Below, in pieces: positions 45,801 to 57,235 of a stretch of 64,000 bases of DNA. The stretch is taken from contig CDRNVI010000164.1 in NCBI GenBank assembly GCA_977017575.1, forward strand, positions 1 to 64,000, written 5' to 3'. The translations under genes were made by a program, and so were the position numbers. The notes below the pieces were generated by a model. That model ran no database searches. It saw only the letters and a list, made by a program, of their open reading frames with translations, and was not told the DNA's origin. This DNA comes from Paramoeba atlantica. Lineage: Eukaryota > Discosea. How positions within the stretch are numbered: position 1 is the first letter of the stretch; every line of letters starts with the position of its first letter.

Positions 45801-48800
45801 TATTTTGCTTGCTCTGTTTTCAAGTTTTTTCTCTGATCTCAATGCCTCACTTCGCTCCATCATCCCTTTGATCAAGGCATTCATTTGGATTGAAAAAGTT
45901 CCTTTCTCTTGACTGCTCACTCCTTGCCTACGTCTACCTCCAAATGGCTTTTGGGCCCAACAATGAGAACGAGCTGCAAGAATGGCTCCTTCAATTGCAA
46001 ATCCTGCTCTTCGTGGAAGAGGGTATCTGTGTTGTGTATGTCAGAGGGGAGTGACTTTATTCTGTGTTACAGAAAAACTGAAAATCAAAAAAGAAGAATG
46101 GATATTATGAACCATCATTTTTAAAATTTTTCAACACCACAAAAATAATAAAGAAAAAACAAACCTCAATAACTCCCAATGAAGGTGATCATGGAGGGTA
46201 TGTAAATAAGGAGCCCAATAAAGAGGGGAGAAATTACATTCGTTATATTTTCTTCCCCAAAGAAGGGAAGCCTTTCGGACAATATTGATCTCCTGGTGAG
46301 AGAGTTGATATGGGGCTGAAGCCATTTGGAGAATGTCATAAGTCAACGTTAGAAACTCATATTCTGGTTCAAATGTGTTTCGTTCTGAATCTCCAATTAA
46401 AACATCGATGATCGATAAATCAAAATCTGAATAACAAAAATCATGAAAAAACTTTTGAAATTTTTTTTTCTTAATAAAATTATTTGATCAAAAAAAGAGA
46501 GTTTTTGTTTGTTTGGAAAAAACAAGAAATAGTAAATCAACCTTTTGCATTCAACAAAGCTGCATTAAACGTCGAAAAAGGAAGGACTTCTGGTTCCTCT
46601 TGTTCATGTGAAATGCTTTTGACTTTTTCACTTTAGAGATTTGAATCCATCCATTCAGCTAATTTAATAAGATATTCATCATAAAGAAAATCAACAGCTC
46701 CTTTTCGGGCTAAAATAAATGATTTTTTTTGAAAACAAAAATATATTGTCAGTTGCAGAAAAATAAAGAGAGAGAATGTAATAATTAAGATATTCAAAAA
46801 AAAAAAAAAAGTATTTCAAAAAATATTATTCTTTTTTTATTATTCATAAAATTTTAAAAATAAAGAAGATATCAAAGAAAGAAGAGAAGAATAAACCAAC
46901 CAGTTTTATTGGGGAAACCCCTTAAAATCTTGATCCATTGAACGTAACTGGGTCTTACTTTTTTGATTCTCTCCCAAAGGTTGAATACCTTTTGTGATGG
47001 ATCTGGAATTTTCACTCCTCCAATGAGATAAAAAGCAATTCGAATCGTTAAATCATGAGGTGAATCTATTTTCTTTTTCAATGAGAATCTTATTCTTTTC
47101 AAAAGTATTATTTTCAAAATATTCTTTTTTTAACTTACACGGAGAAACATCCATCACAAAAAGTTTAACAACATTTCTACAAGTCCCTTCAACAAAGTGG
47201 ATCAAGTCCAAGTTGTGGTCCCATGGTTGCGATGGAGTGATTGGAGGATTTCTCATTCCCATTTGATTCATAAATTTTGCAAGACTGTTCTTGGATCCCT
47301 CCCAGCCCTGAACCAATTGAAAATCGCTTTTTTTTTGTTCTAAAGTCCACCATGTATGTTTTTGATCCAAGTTACCAACAAGATTAATTGCCAGTTCATC
47401 ATCAGCCTCAGCAAAACTTTCAAAGATACTATAACCACCAAATTGATTATCCCAAAAGTGATGCTGACAAAAAAATATGGGCGGGGGGGTGGATGTTAGT
47501 AAAAACAAAATTATTTTTTTTAGTTGAAATTATTTTTTTTTTCTTAATTATTTTTGAAATTTTTCTTCTTTTATTTTCTTATTCATTTTTATGGAGTAAA
47601 TTATTTTAATAATTTTTTGGAAGAAGCTGCAAACCTTTGTATGATCATCCCAAAGCCCTCCATCATCCTTATCTCGAACAATGTTACAACGCCAACAAGG
47701 CCTTTTTGATGTGTGATGAAACATTGATTTGCCACCATGACCAAAAAGAAGTGAAGAGCATAACATGTCATGTGTTTCAGTGAATGAAATTGTTCGTTCC
47801 TTGAAATCTGAACACTGAATCTTTTTCTAATAAAAATCACAAAAGAGCGCCAAGAGAAGAAAGAGAGAGGAGAGAGGGGAAAGAAAAAGTAGGTAAAAAA
47901 GAGAGGAAAATTAATGAAATTAATATCAAACGAAAAATTAAATTAATTTTTTTTAAAAAAAAAATTAAAAAAGTCAAAAATTAAATTAAATTAATATTAA
48001 TATTAATATTAATATTAAATTAAAAGCATTACAAAAAAATACTTACCTGGTAAATCATCTGATAAATCGGAGATATCTCTTCTTGAAAGGTTTTAAAGCT
48101 CTCTTTCATTACAAAGACACCCAAACTTAAATTGAGGACTGCTCTCCAAGTTCGAGTTCCTTTTGCCCACCACTCTTCATCACCACGTATCAATTTCACA
48201 ACAACTCCTTTGTTCCTTCGATCAAAAGAACCCCCATCAGCAGAAAAGATCATCTTCAGCTTTAAATTTTCCTCTGCATTAGCAACACCACCAATAGTCG
48301 CTTCTTCTTGGTGATTCATGTTGTTGTTCACCCGATCATATTCATCCCAAAGAGGATACTTGTTGCCCTCCCAATCATCATCAAACATTCTATTCACTTC
48401 ACCCTCAACATCATTCACTCTCCAACCATGGTCTGTTTTTTCCAAGGGAATCTGATCTTTTAGTTTTTGGAACCAATACTTGAACTGACAATCTGAAAAT
48501 TCCCAACCCAGTTCAGAATTAAGACCTCGAATCTAATACCTAGTAAGACCCAATCTTAGAAACAATCTTCCAAAAAACTCTGCCTTTTCCTGTTTTTTCA
48601 TACACCGATATTTTTTTGATACTTCTTGCGCATCATTTGGGAGTCCAAAAAAGTTTCTAATCTGTTGTTTCTGAGAAAAACCACTCCTCCCCCTCCTTGC
48701 ATTTCCATCATCCAACTGAAAGAGTTTCTCTAAGACTTCAACAATCTGAGAAGTGTTGCAATCACTTAAAAGCTGAGCCAAGAAAGAGGTTGGATTTTCA

Positions 48801-49234
48801 AAACCAAGTGATCCCACAGCTTCATTCACCCAGTTGGTTCGGAGGAATTTCTCATCTGAGGAACTATGGTGATGGCAAGGAGCAGTCACAGGAGGAGTAA
48901 AAGTGGCGGTGGTGGTGGTGGTGGTAAAGGTACTGTTGGAAGCAGCAATGGGGAGTGTGGTGGTGGTGGTGGTGGTGGAAAAAGAAGAGGTGGTACCACC
49001 TCTTCTTCTAGTCTAAAAAACAGAAATTATTTTTCTTGCAGTGTCATCACTTAACTTGACTTGAAGAATAAAAAGACTCTTCTCTTTGCAAAAAAAAAAG
49101 ACCTGTTCCTGTTGTCCTTGTTGTGGAAAAACTTGAGGAATCGCTCCCATACCCATCATACTCTCAGCAGTTTGATCAACAGCAGCAGCAGCTCTTTCTA
49201 ATTCCAAACACCAAATTCTTTCAGAATAGCAACA
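42900..49234 (-). CDS. 14-exon TNP2 (CACTA)-like DDE transposase fused to a Ulp1 (C48) protease
   Basis: Exons on the minus strand: 49234-49103, 49012-48047, 47826-47635, 47463-47139, 47065-46901, 46709-46542, 46426-46165, 46026-45768, 45637-44258, 44189-43917, 43825-43700, 43619-43455, 43377-43288 and 43178-42900. All phases agree; the total is 1,594 codons. Residues about 300-306 (Phe-Ser-Ala-Asp303-Gly-Gly) suit the first catalytic Asp. A Cys-Trp-Arg-Cys knuckle follows. Residues about 514-530 (Leu-Asp516-Leu-Ile-His..Cys-x-Asn-Val) match the Asp-Val-Met-His motif of TNP2 transposases. A Ser/Pro-rich linker (exon 9) leads to a Ulp1 domain with His1436 (Asn-His-Trp), Asp1457 (Tyr-Asp-Ser) and Cys1506 (Glu-Cys-Gly-Val). 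Plant CACTA and some fungal elements also pair such a protease with the transposase. Odd points: in-frame TAG at 48533 and TAA at 46633, and an uncertain 5' end because exon 1 lacks an obvious start ATG. Confidence 0.7.
43968..43997. other. Perfect 12-bp hairpin inside an exon
   Basis: GGGGTATCCACC, loop GCTGAG, GGTGGATACCCC. The stem is GC-rich in an AT-rich setting and lies in exon 10 of the transposase gene, just before the Ulp1 domain. The coding frame reads through it (Gly-Val-Ser-Thr-Leu-Ser-Gly-Gly-Tyr-Pro). It could slow translation, act as a protein site or be a chance structure. Confidence 0.7.
45268..45393 (-). repeat. (GGGGAA)n hexamer array coding (Ser-Pro)n
   Basis: About 21 perfect GGGGAA units on the plus strand; the minus strand reads Ser-Pro dipeptides in the linker of the transposase-Ulp1 protein. 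Perfect repetition suggests recent expansion. Confidence 0.9.
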
Positions 49235-52200
49235 CTTTCAAACCCACCAAAAAGAAAAAAGACAAACAGAAACTTTAAACCCACCCAACTACACACACAC
49301 ACACAGGTGAGAGAGAGAGAACTCTGGAGAAAGAGAAAAGAAAAAAGATTAGTGTTAAAAAAGGAAGGAAGGGGAGGAGGGAAAGGGGAGGGATAAAATG
49401 AATGTGGTAATCTTTATAATACATGCACACATCATTGATATTTGACAAACAACCTCTCAATAATCGATAAGGGTTTAGGGTGTCCATTCACCTTGCAATC
49501 CAACACACACACAAACACTTTCGTGCACAACACTCTCAACACTCTCCAAGAGTGTGCTTTGGGAGAGCAAAACGCAGCCAGGACCAAAAAATGGAGCCCA
49601 CACCAGCAAGTTAGAGAAAGGCACTGGTTTGTCAAAGTAAAATCATGCACAGTTAATCCCAACTACTTCCAAGGAGGAAACTCACGGGGGTTCCAGAGTT
49701 CCATCGAAAAATCCCAACTTCAAACCCAAAGAGAGACAACCAAAAAAAAAAAAACAGCGAAAAGGGTGTCCCCCCCTTGGTGTGTCCCTTCTGAGAAAAA
49801 CAGAAACTGACTGGAGAAAGAAAGGGGTTTCATTGAATGGAGGGGGAAATATGAGGGGAAAAACACAAAGAAAAAGAATCAAAGAAAACATATATGACCA
49901 AAAACAAACACTAAAACCCCCGATGAGATTCACAACAACAACAACATGATGGTGGAAGTGGGGTGATAGAGCACAGAGCAGGGGGGGCATCCTCCGACAA
50001 ACTCAACAATCAGACATTAACAAAAACAAACTCTCGGTTTAAGTTCTCCTTTTATATTAAGAATTCTATGAATTTCCAACAAACATCTTAACAACAAAGG
50101 AACAATACAACAGCAATTTGTGATGAAACACAAATAAAGACCATCCAAAACGCTCCCTAAACCCTTTTGGGAAAACCCGAAGGAAACACAAAACAACACA
50201 TCAAATCAGGAAGCATCTTTGTGAGTCGCAACACACACACACACTTTGATATTTTTAACAAACAATAACAATCTCTCGATATATTGATAAAGGGTTTTAG
50301 GCTGTCCATTCACCTTACGATTGGTGGGGGGAGGGGATATGGCAGGAAGGAACTAAAAGGGAAAGAGAAAAGGAAAAGATTAGTGTTCAAAGGAATGAAG
50401 GAGGGATAGAAGAAAAAAAAGAGGAAGAGAATAAAAGAAAACAAACATAACAGTTATGCAACGATGGTGGTGGAGATCAATGGCAATCTTTGTGACATAT
50501 TTGATAAACAATCTCTCGATATATTGATAATATTGGTGTCCATTCACTTTGCAATCCAACACACAAACCCTTACCTCAATTAAAACACCTCACAAACCTG
50601 ATGAGAACTGAAAGAGAAAAGAGAAAAGAGAAAAAAGAAAAGAGAAAGGAAGGATTTCGTTCAGTTCAATGTAAGGGGGAAAAGGGAAGAAATACAAAGC
50701 AAAACAAAAACAAAACAAAAACAAAAATAAAACCAATGAATTTTACAACAATATATTATTATAGAAGTTGGTGTGGATCAATTAAAACAAAAAAAAACAG
50801 AGAACTGCCAGTTCAAAAAACAAAAAAAGAGAGAGAGAAAACCAGATGATTGTTTGGGGCTTTTGAAAAATTATTGTCGAATATTTTAGGAACAACACAC
50901 GTCGTGAAACAGCAGCACACTTCCGGAACACAAGAAGTCAAGAAATTATCCAACAATAACAATGACATCTCTCTTTTTTTTAAAAAAAAAAAACATAATC
51001 AGGAAAAAAGAGAGAAAAGAGAGGGAAAAGAGAGGGAAAAGAGAGGGAAAAGAGGAAAGAAAAAGAAAACCAGAAAAGGAGAGTGAACACACAACAAAGC
51101 CTTTGAAGAAGAGAAACATGATTCTTTTTTTTAACAAATATATTTACTTGCTGATTACAAAACTCATCTCCCTTCGAAAAAAAAAATCAGTTTGGAACAA
51201 CAATTAAAAGAAAAGAAAAAGAAAAAGAAAGAGAAAAAAGAAGAAAAGAAAGAAAAGAAAAGAAAACCAAAAAAAACATTGTAAAAACTGTTCAAACTAA
51301 GGAAACAAAATTTTAGAATCTTATTTGGTGAGAAGAAAGAGAACAAAAAGGACACATCAAGAGGAGGGGGTAGGAGAAAACAAAAAGAAAACAGAAACAA
51401 AAAAGAAATGATCTATCAATCGTCAAACGAATGGAGAGAAAAGACAGTCAAACCAAAAAAAATCAAAACAACCACCTTTTATCACGAAAAGGAGGGGGGA
51501 AACACAAAGAAGGAGGAGAATAAAAGAAAACAAAAAAAAAAGAAAACAAACACTAAACACCATGATTCGCAATAATAATAATTGGTAACGGCGAAATATT
51601 ATCACTTCAAACCTTATCAATTAAAACCCCAACAAACACCCACAAGCAAGAGAGAGAGAGAACTCTGGAGAAAGAGAAAAGAGAAAAGATTAGTGTTAAA
51701 AGGAATGAGGGGGAGAGAGGGAGGAAAAAGAGGAAGAGAATAAAAGAAAACAAACCCTTCATATAACAATGCAACAATGATGGTGGAGATCAATGGTTTC
51801 TTTGTGACACACACACTACTGATATATTGACAAACAATCTCTCTTAATATTGAGGCAATTCAACACACAAACACTTTTGCACGCAACAACAACACTCCCC
51901 AAGAGCTCTTTGCAACGCAACAGCAAAGTGTATTGCTTGATCATCACCCAAAACCCTTTCAATCAAGACCCACATCTTGAATGTGGGAATAGCAGCAGCA
52001 GGAATAAGTGGTTTTAAAATCCTTATCAATTAAAACACCTCACAAACCCTGATGAGAACTGAAAGAGAAAAGAGAAAAGAGAAAAGAGAAAAGAGAAAAG
52101 AGAAAAGAGAAAGGATTTCGTTCAGTTCGACGGAAGAAATACAAAACAAAACAAAAACAAAACAAAAACAAAAATAAAACCAATGAATTTTATAATAATA

Positions 52201-52925
52201 TATTATCGAGGTGGTGGATCAATCAAAACAAAAAAAAAACAGAGAACTGCTAGTTCAAAAAACAGAAAAAGAGAGAAGAAAGAGAAAGAAAACCAGATGA
52301 TTGTTTGGGGTTTTTGAAAAATTATTGTCGAATATTCGGAACAACACACGTCGTGAAACAGCAGCACACTTGCGTAACACAAGAAGTCAAAAAATCATCC
52401 ATCAACAATGATGACATTCTCTCTCTTTTAAAAAAAACATAATCAGGAAAAAAGAGATAAAAGAGAGAAGGAGAGAGGAAAGATAAAAGAAAACCAGAAA
52501 AGGAGAGCGAACACACACAACAAAGCCATTGAAGAAAAGAAATACGATTCTTTTTTTTTAACAAATATATTTATTTCCTGATTACAAAACTCATTCTCCC
52601 TTTGAAAAAAAATCAGTTTGGAACGACCAATTAAAAGAAAAGAAAAAAAAAAAAAAAAAAAAAAGAAATGAAAGAAAAGAAAACCGGAAAAAAACTTGGT
52701 AAAAACTGTTCGAACCAAGGAAACAAAATTTCAGAATCTTATTTGGTGAGGAAAAAGAGAACAAAAAGTGCACCAAGAGGAGGGGGGCAGGAGGAAACAA
52801 AAAGAAAACAGAAACAAAAAAGAAATGATCCATTGTCGATCAAATGAACGGAGAGAAAAGAGAGAGAAAAGACGGTCAAACCAAAAAAAACAAAACAACC
52901 ACCTTTTCACGCGAAAAAGCAATTC
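49235..52925. repeat. Mosaic tandem duplications upstream of the transposase
   Basis: Landmarks recur in order. The segment 50577-51480 is repeated at about 52027-52910 (offset about 1.45 kb), including a block with CACACGTCGTGAAACAGCAG at its core at 50897 and 52344. A CTCTGGAGAAAGAG block occurs at 49322 and 51663, with a related AAAGAGAAAAGG block near 50360. A CTCTCGATATATTGATAA-type block occurs at about 50273 and 50512, with a diverged copy near 49453. Short CA runs and single CCCTAAACCC-like motifs (about 49470, 50155) are included. I see no reliable gene, and the Lys/Glu or Phe-rich frames are repeat artefacts. If the gene cluster is a transposon, its right end should lie here. Confidence 0.7.
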
Positions 52926-53244
52926 ATCATTTATTTTTAGCACTCTAAAATATACGTCAGCCTTTTTACTACCTTTCGGCTTTGGAGTAGATGAATTTTT
53001 ATATTTTATTTTTTATGTCTTTTTCAATAAAACGAAAATAACAAAAATACTCACAAGAAAATCTGATTCGATATTTTGCCGCCCAAAAATCTTTTATTTT
53101 TTGTATTTTTTTTTGTTTTTTGCCTTGAAAAACATGCTGTTGCTTGTTCGGGGGGGATGAAGGGAGTCGCGGTCAGGGGGGCAAAGGGAAAAGACTTTTT
53201 TTTGCTTCTTTCAAACAACTCTTTTTTTGTTTTCTTTGTGTGTG

Positions 53245-53371
53245 TAAAAAAAAGAGAAAAAGAGTTGATCTTGATGAGGTGAGAGATCGCTTCAAAGACT
53301 ACACGCGGAGAGAGAGGAAGGAAGAATTGTGGTGTGGATTGCTCAGAACATTATCCCTCCCCTATGTGATC
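53245..53371 (+). other. Coding-like segment in duplication copy 1
   Basis: A basic start followed by Val-Asp-Leu-Asp-Glu-Val-Arg-Asp, Phe-Lys, Thr-Arg-Arg-Glu-Arg-Lys-Glu-Glu-Leu-Trp-Cys-Gly-Leu-Leu, ending at a CAG/GTTTTT donor-like site. The partner at about 54674-54804 keeps the frame with a few substitutions. It may be an exon of an unrecognised gene, but no partner exon is convincing. Confidence 0.3.
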
Positions 53372-54673
53372 AGGTTTTTCTTTGTTTCCTCTCAGTGTTT
53401 TTTTTTTTTTTTGGTCCTTTCTCTCCTCTTTTCCCCCCCCTTTTTTTTTGGTTTTTGATCTCTTTTCCTTTTGTTTGTGTGTCTTTTGTTTGTGTGTCTT
53501 TTGTTTGTGTGTCTTTTGTTCGCCACCCTAAACCCTTGTTTGTCACACTTGTTTTCGTCATGTTTATTTTTCCTTCCTTGGGTATCATGATGGATGAGGT
53601 TTGAGATGTGGTTCTCTTCATCCTTTTGTTTGTCTTGTCTTTTTTATTTGTTCTTCTTTCTTTGTTCTTTTGTTCGTTCTTTTTTTTATCTTTTTGTGTC
53701 CTCTTTGCTCTTCCTTTCCCCCCTTTTCCCCCTTCCCTTTCACTCTCCCTTCCCTAAGCCCTTTTCTGTTGTGAACCCCTACCTTGTTCTGTTGTCTTCT
53801 ATTCATTTTGAAGTCTTTCTCACTGCTCTTTCCTGTCGAATCTCCCCCTGGTTGATTCTCCCCTCTTCTGTTTTTCTACTGTCTCCTTTCTTACCTTTTC
53901 CTCAAAAATTTGTGTTTTCTTCTCACTTTGATTGTTCTTTCTTATTTGGAGTGTTTTCCTCTTTTGTGTTTTTCCCTCTCTTTTGTCTTTCGTTGGTGCT
54001 TTGTGCTCCTTCAACAACAACAACCCTGCCTGCTGTGTTTTGATTCATTTTTGTTTTTTGCCACATTTGATTTTTTTCTGTTTTCTCTCTTTGAATATTT
54101 TCTCTTTTGTTCAAAACCCTATTCTTTCTTTTGTTGTTGTTGTTCCTTTTATTTGATATAAACCACACCTTCTGCTTTTTCGATTTGATCTTTGGATTGA
54201 CTTTCGTTTATTGTTTTGTTGTTTTTCTGTGGAGATCTCATCAATCCTGACATTTTCCCTTTCCCCTCCCCCCCCCCAAATCTTCGCTTCCCCCTCTTTT
54301 CCTTTTCTCTTTTGTTGATATCTCCCCATCTTTACTCTAATAACCTTATTCTCTTTCTTCTCTCTTTCTAAACCTTTTTTTCTTTCAATAGAGTGTAGTT
54401 GTGGGGCAGAGGAAGTTTTTCTCCCTAAATTTGTCGTCATTGCAATCTTTTTCTCTTTCTTTTTTTTCAATCTCTTTTTTGCAAGTACTTTTTTCTTTTT
54501 TTTTTCATTTTCTCTTTCTCTTTCTCTCTTTTAAAGAAATAAAATAGAATGATCAATTATTGCTTGTTCGGGGGAGGGTGATGGAGGGAGTCAAAGTTAG
54601 GGGGGCGGCAAGGGGAAGAGACTTTTTTTTGCTTCTTTCATCAAACAATTCTTTTTTTGTTTTCTTTGTGTGT

Positions 54674-54804
54674 GTAAAAAAAAGAGAAAAAGAGTTGATC
54701 TTGATGAGGTGAGAGATTGCTTCAAAAACCACACGCGGAGAGAGAGGAAGGAAGAATTGTGGTGTGGATTGCTCAGAACATTATTCCTCCCCTATGTGAT
54801 CAGG
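54674..54804 (+). other. Coding-like segment in duplication copy 2
   Basis: Second copy of the segment at 53245-53371. Three or four residue changes and no loss of frame, again ending at CAG/GTTTTT. The differences are too few to say whether selection keeps the frame. Confidence 0.3.
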
Positions 54805-55975
54805 TTTTTCTTCTTTGTTTCCTCTCAGTGTTTTTTTTTTTTGTTTTGGTCCTTTCTCTCCTCTTCTCCCCCCTTTCCTTTTTTTTTTGGGTTTTTGATT
54901 TCTTTTCCTTTTGTTTGTGTGTCTTTTGTTCGCTACCCTAAACCCTTGTTCGTCACACTTGTTTTCGTCATGTTTATTTTTCCTTTCTTGGGTATCATGA
55001 TGGATGAGGCTTGAGATGCGGTTCTCTTCATCCTTTTGTTTGTCTTGTCTTTTTTATTTGTTCTTCTTTTTTTGTTCTTTTGTTCGTTCTTTTCTTTATT
55101 GTCTTTTTGTGTCCTCTTTGCTCTTCCTTTTCCCCCTTTTCCCCCTTCCCTTTCACTCTCCCTTCCCTAAACCCTTTTCTGTTGTGAACCCCTACCTTGT
55201 TCTGTTGTCTTCTATTCATTTTGAAGTCTTTCTCACTGCTCTTTCCTGTCGAATCTCCCCCGTCGATTCTCCCCTCTTCTGTTTTTCTACTGTCTCCTTT
55301 CTTACCTTTTCCTCAAAAATTTATTTTCTCACTTTGATTGTTCTTTCTTATTTGGAGTGTTTTCCTCTTTTGTGTTTTTCCCTCTCTTTTGTCTTTCGTT
55401 GGTGCTTTGTGCTCCTTCAACCCTGCCTGCTGTGTTTTGATTCATTCTTTTGTTTTTTGCCACATTTGATTTTTTTCTGTGTTTTCTCTCTTTGAATATT
55501 TTCTCTTTTGTTCAAAACCCTATTCTTTCTTTTATTGTTGTTGTTGTTCCTTTTATTTGATATAAACCACACCTTCTGCTTTTTTTCAATTTGATCTTTG
55601 GATTGACTTTCATTTATTGTTTTGTTGTTTATTTTCTGTGGGGATCTCATCAATCCTCTGACATTTTCCCTTTCCCCCCCTCCCCTCCCCCCCCCCAAAT
55701 CTTCACTTCTCCCCTCTTTTCCTTTTCTCTTTCGTTGATATCTCCCCATCTTTACTCTAATAACCTTATTCTCTCTCTTCTCTCTTTTTAAATCTTTTTT
55801 TCTTTCAATAGAGTGTAGTTGTGGGGCAGAGGAAGTTTTTCTCCCCAAATTTGTCGTCGTTGCAATCTTTTTCTCTCTCTTTTTTTTCAATCTCTTTTGT
55901 AAGTACTTTTTTCTTTTTTTTTCATTTTCTTTTCTCTTTCTCTCTTTTAAAGAAATAAAATAGAATGACCAATTG

Positions 55976-56369
55976 CTGCTGCTGCTGTGTTGTTGTTGTG
56001 GTCAGATGTCAACTATCACCCCATCTGCCTCTCCCCAAACAAAAATATCATTGCTTTTTGGAGTCATTTTTGAGTGCTGCTAAATCAGGTTTACTTCTTT
56101 TATGGTAATTAGTTGTTGTTGATTAATTATTTATTGTTCTTTGTTTGTTCTTTGTGTGAAATTCTTATATATGAAAATTATTAATATTTTGGGGATGATT
56201 ATTTATTGTTAATATTTAACATGTTATTTTTCTGTTGTATTATCAATCCATTTTTATTAAAGTTTTGCTTTCATATATTTGTTGCTCTTGAATAATATAA
56301 CATCTCTCTTTGTTTTGGTTTGATTCCTGGTTGGTTCTTATTTTTTAATTTTTTATTTTTTTTTTGGGA
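55976..56369. other. Unassigned AT-rich DNA
   Basis: Starts with (CTG)n and (TTG)n tracts (55976-56000), followed by T-rich unique sequence. No open frame or repeat relation was found. Confidence 0.35.
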
Positions 56370-57235
56370 GTCAAAATCCAGACTTTTGATCGATTTATTT
56401 TTGGGTTCAATTCTTCATTGGTTCATATTTTTTTTTTAATTTTTTTTGGGGAGTCAAAATCCTTCTGTGACGAGAATTTTGATCGATTTATTTTTGGGTT
56501 CAATTTTTCATTGGTTCATATTTTTTTTTTTAATTTTTTTGGGGAGTCAAAATCCTTCTGTGACGAGAATTTTGATCGATTTATTTTTGGGTTCAATTTT
56601 TCATTAATTCATATTTTTTTTTTTAATTTTTTTGGGGAGTCAAAATCCTTCTGTGACGAGAATTTTGATCGATTTATTTTTGGGTTCAATTCTTCATTGG
56701 TTCATATTTTTTTTTTAATTTTTTTGGGGAGTCAAAATCCTTCTGTGACGAGAATTTTGATCAATTTATTTTTTATTCAATTCTTAATTGGTTCATATTT
56801 TTTTTAATTTTTTTTTGGGGAGTCAAAATCCTTCTGTGACGAGAATTTTGATCAATTTATTTTTGGGTTCAATTCTTCATTGGTTCATATTTTTTTTTTA
56901 ATTTTTTTGGGGAGTCAAAATCCTTCTGTGACGAGAATTTTGATCAATTTATTTTTGGGTTCAATTTTTCATTGGTTCATATTTTTTTTTAATTTTTTTT
57001 TGGGGAGTCAAAATCCTTCTGTGACGAGAATTTTGATCGATTTATTTTTGGGTTCAATTCTTTATTGGTTCATATTTTTTTTTTTTAATTTTTTTGAGGA
57101 GTCAAAATCCTTCTGTGACGAGAATTTTGATCGATTTATTTTTTGTTCAATTCTTAATTGGTTCATATTTTTTTTAATTTTTTTTTGGGGAGTCAAAATC
57201 CTTCTGTGACGAGACTTTTGATCAATTTATTTTCA
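56370..57235. repeat. Tandem array of nine 91-94-bp units
   Basis: The core GGGGAGTCAAAATCCTTCTG is followed by TGACGAGAATTTTGATC and a T-rich part. CCTTCTG starts at 56461, 56554, 56647, 56739, 56830, 56922, 57015, 57109 and 57200. Units of 93 bases stay in one frame, which creates an apparent 31-residue repeat protein. Units of 91, 92 and 94 bases break it, so this is DNA repetition and not a gene. Confidence 0.9.

Larger units (their letters stand above)
53136..55975 (+). repeat. 1.42-kb tandem duplication, two copies
   Basis: 53136-54558 and about 54560-55975 are near-identical with small indels. Each copy begins TTGCTTGTTCGGGGG, has a short coding-like stretch, then long pyrimidine-rich DNA with a CCCTAAACCC motif, and ends TTAAAGAAATAAAATAGAATGA. 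In copy 1 CTTTTGTTTGTGTGT-type 18-base units occur three times (53465-53520), in copy 2 once. Confidence 0.85.

Noticed and set aside
31887-49234. Full reassignment of TAA/TAG to Gln and TGA to Trp as the organism's code
   Set aside because: Not adopted as the main reading. The giant gene and the oxygenase core have no internal TAA, TAG or TGA in about 2,750 codons, and the genes end at these codons. It is kept as an alternative in the findings.
53521-55170. Interstitial telomeres (CCCTAAACCC) as fusion points
   Set aside because: Each is a single unit and they recur through the 1.42-kb duplication, so they are more likely chance or regulatory motifs than fused chromosome ends.
56364-57209. 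Apparent 31-residue repeat protein with Cys-Asp-Glu-Asn
   Set aside because: Produced by the tandem DNA array. Units of 91, 92 and 94 bases break the frame, and there is no start or splice context.
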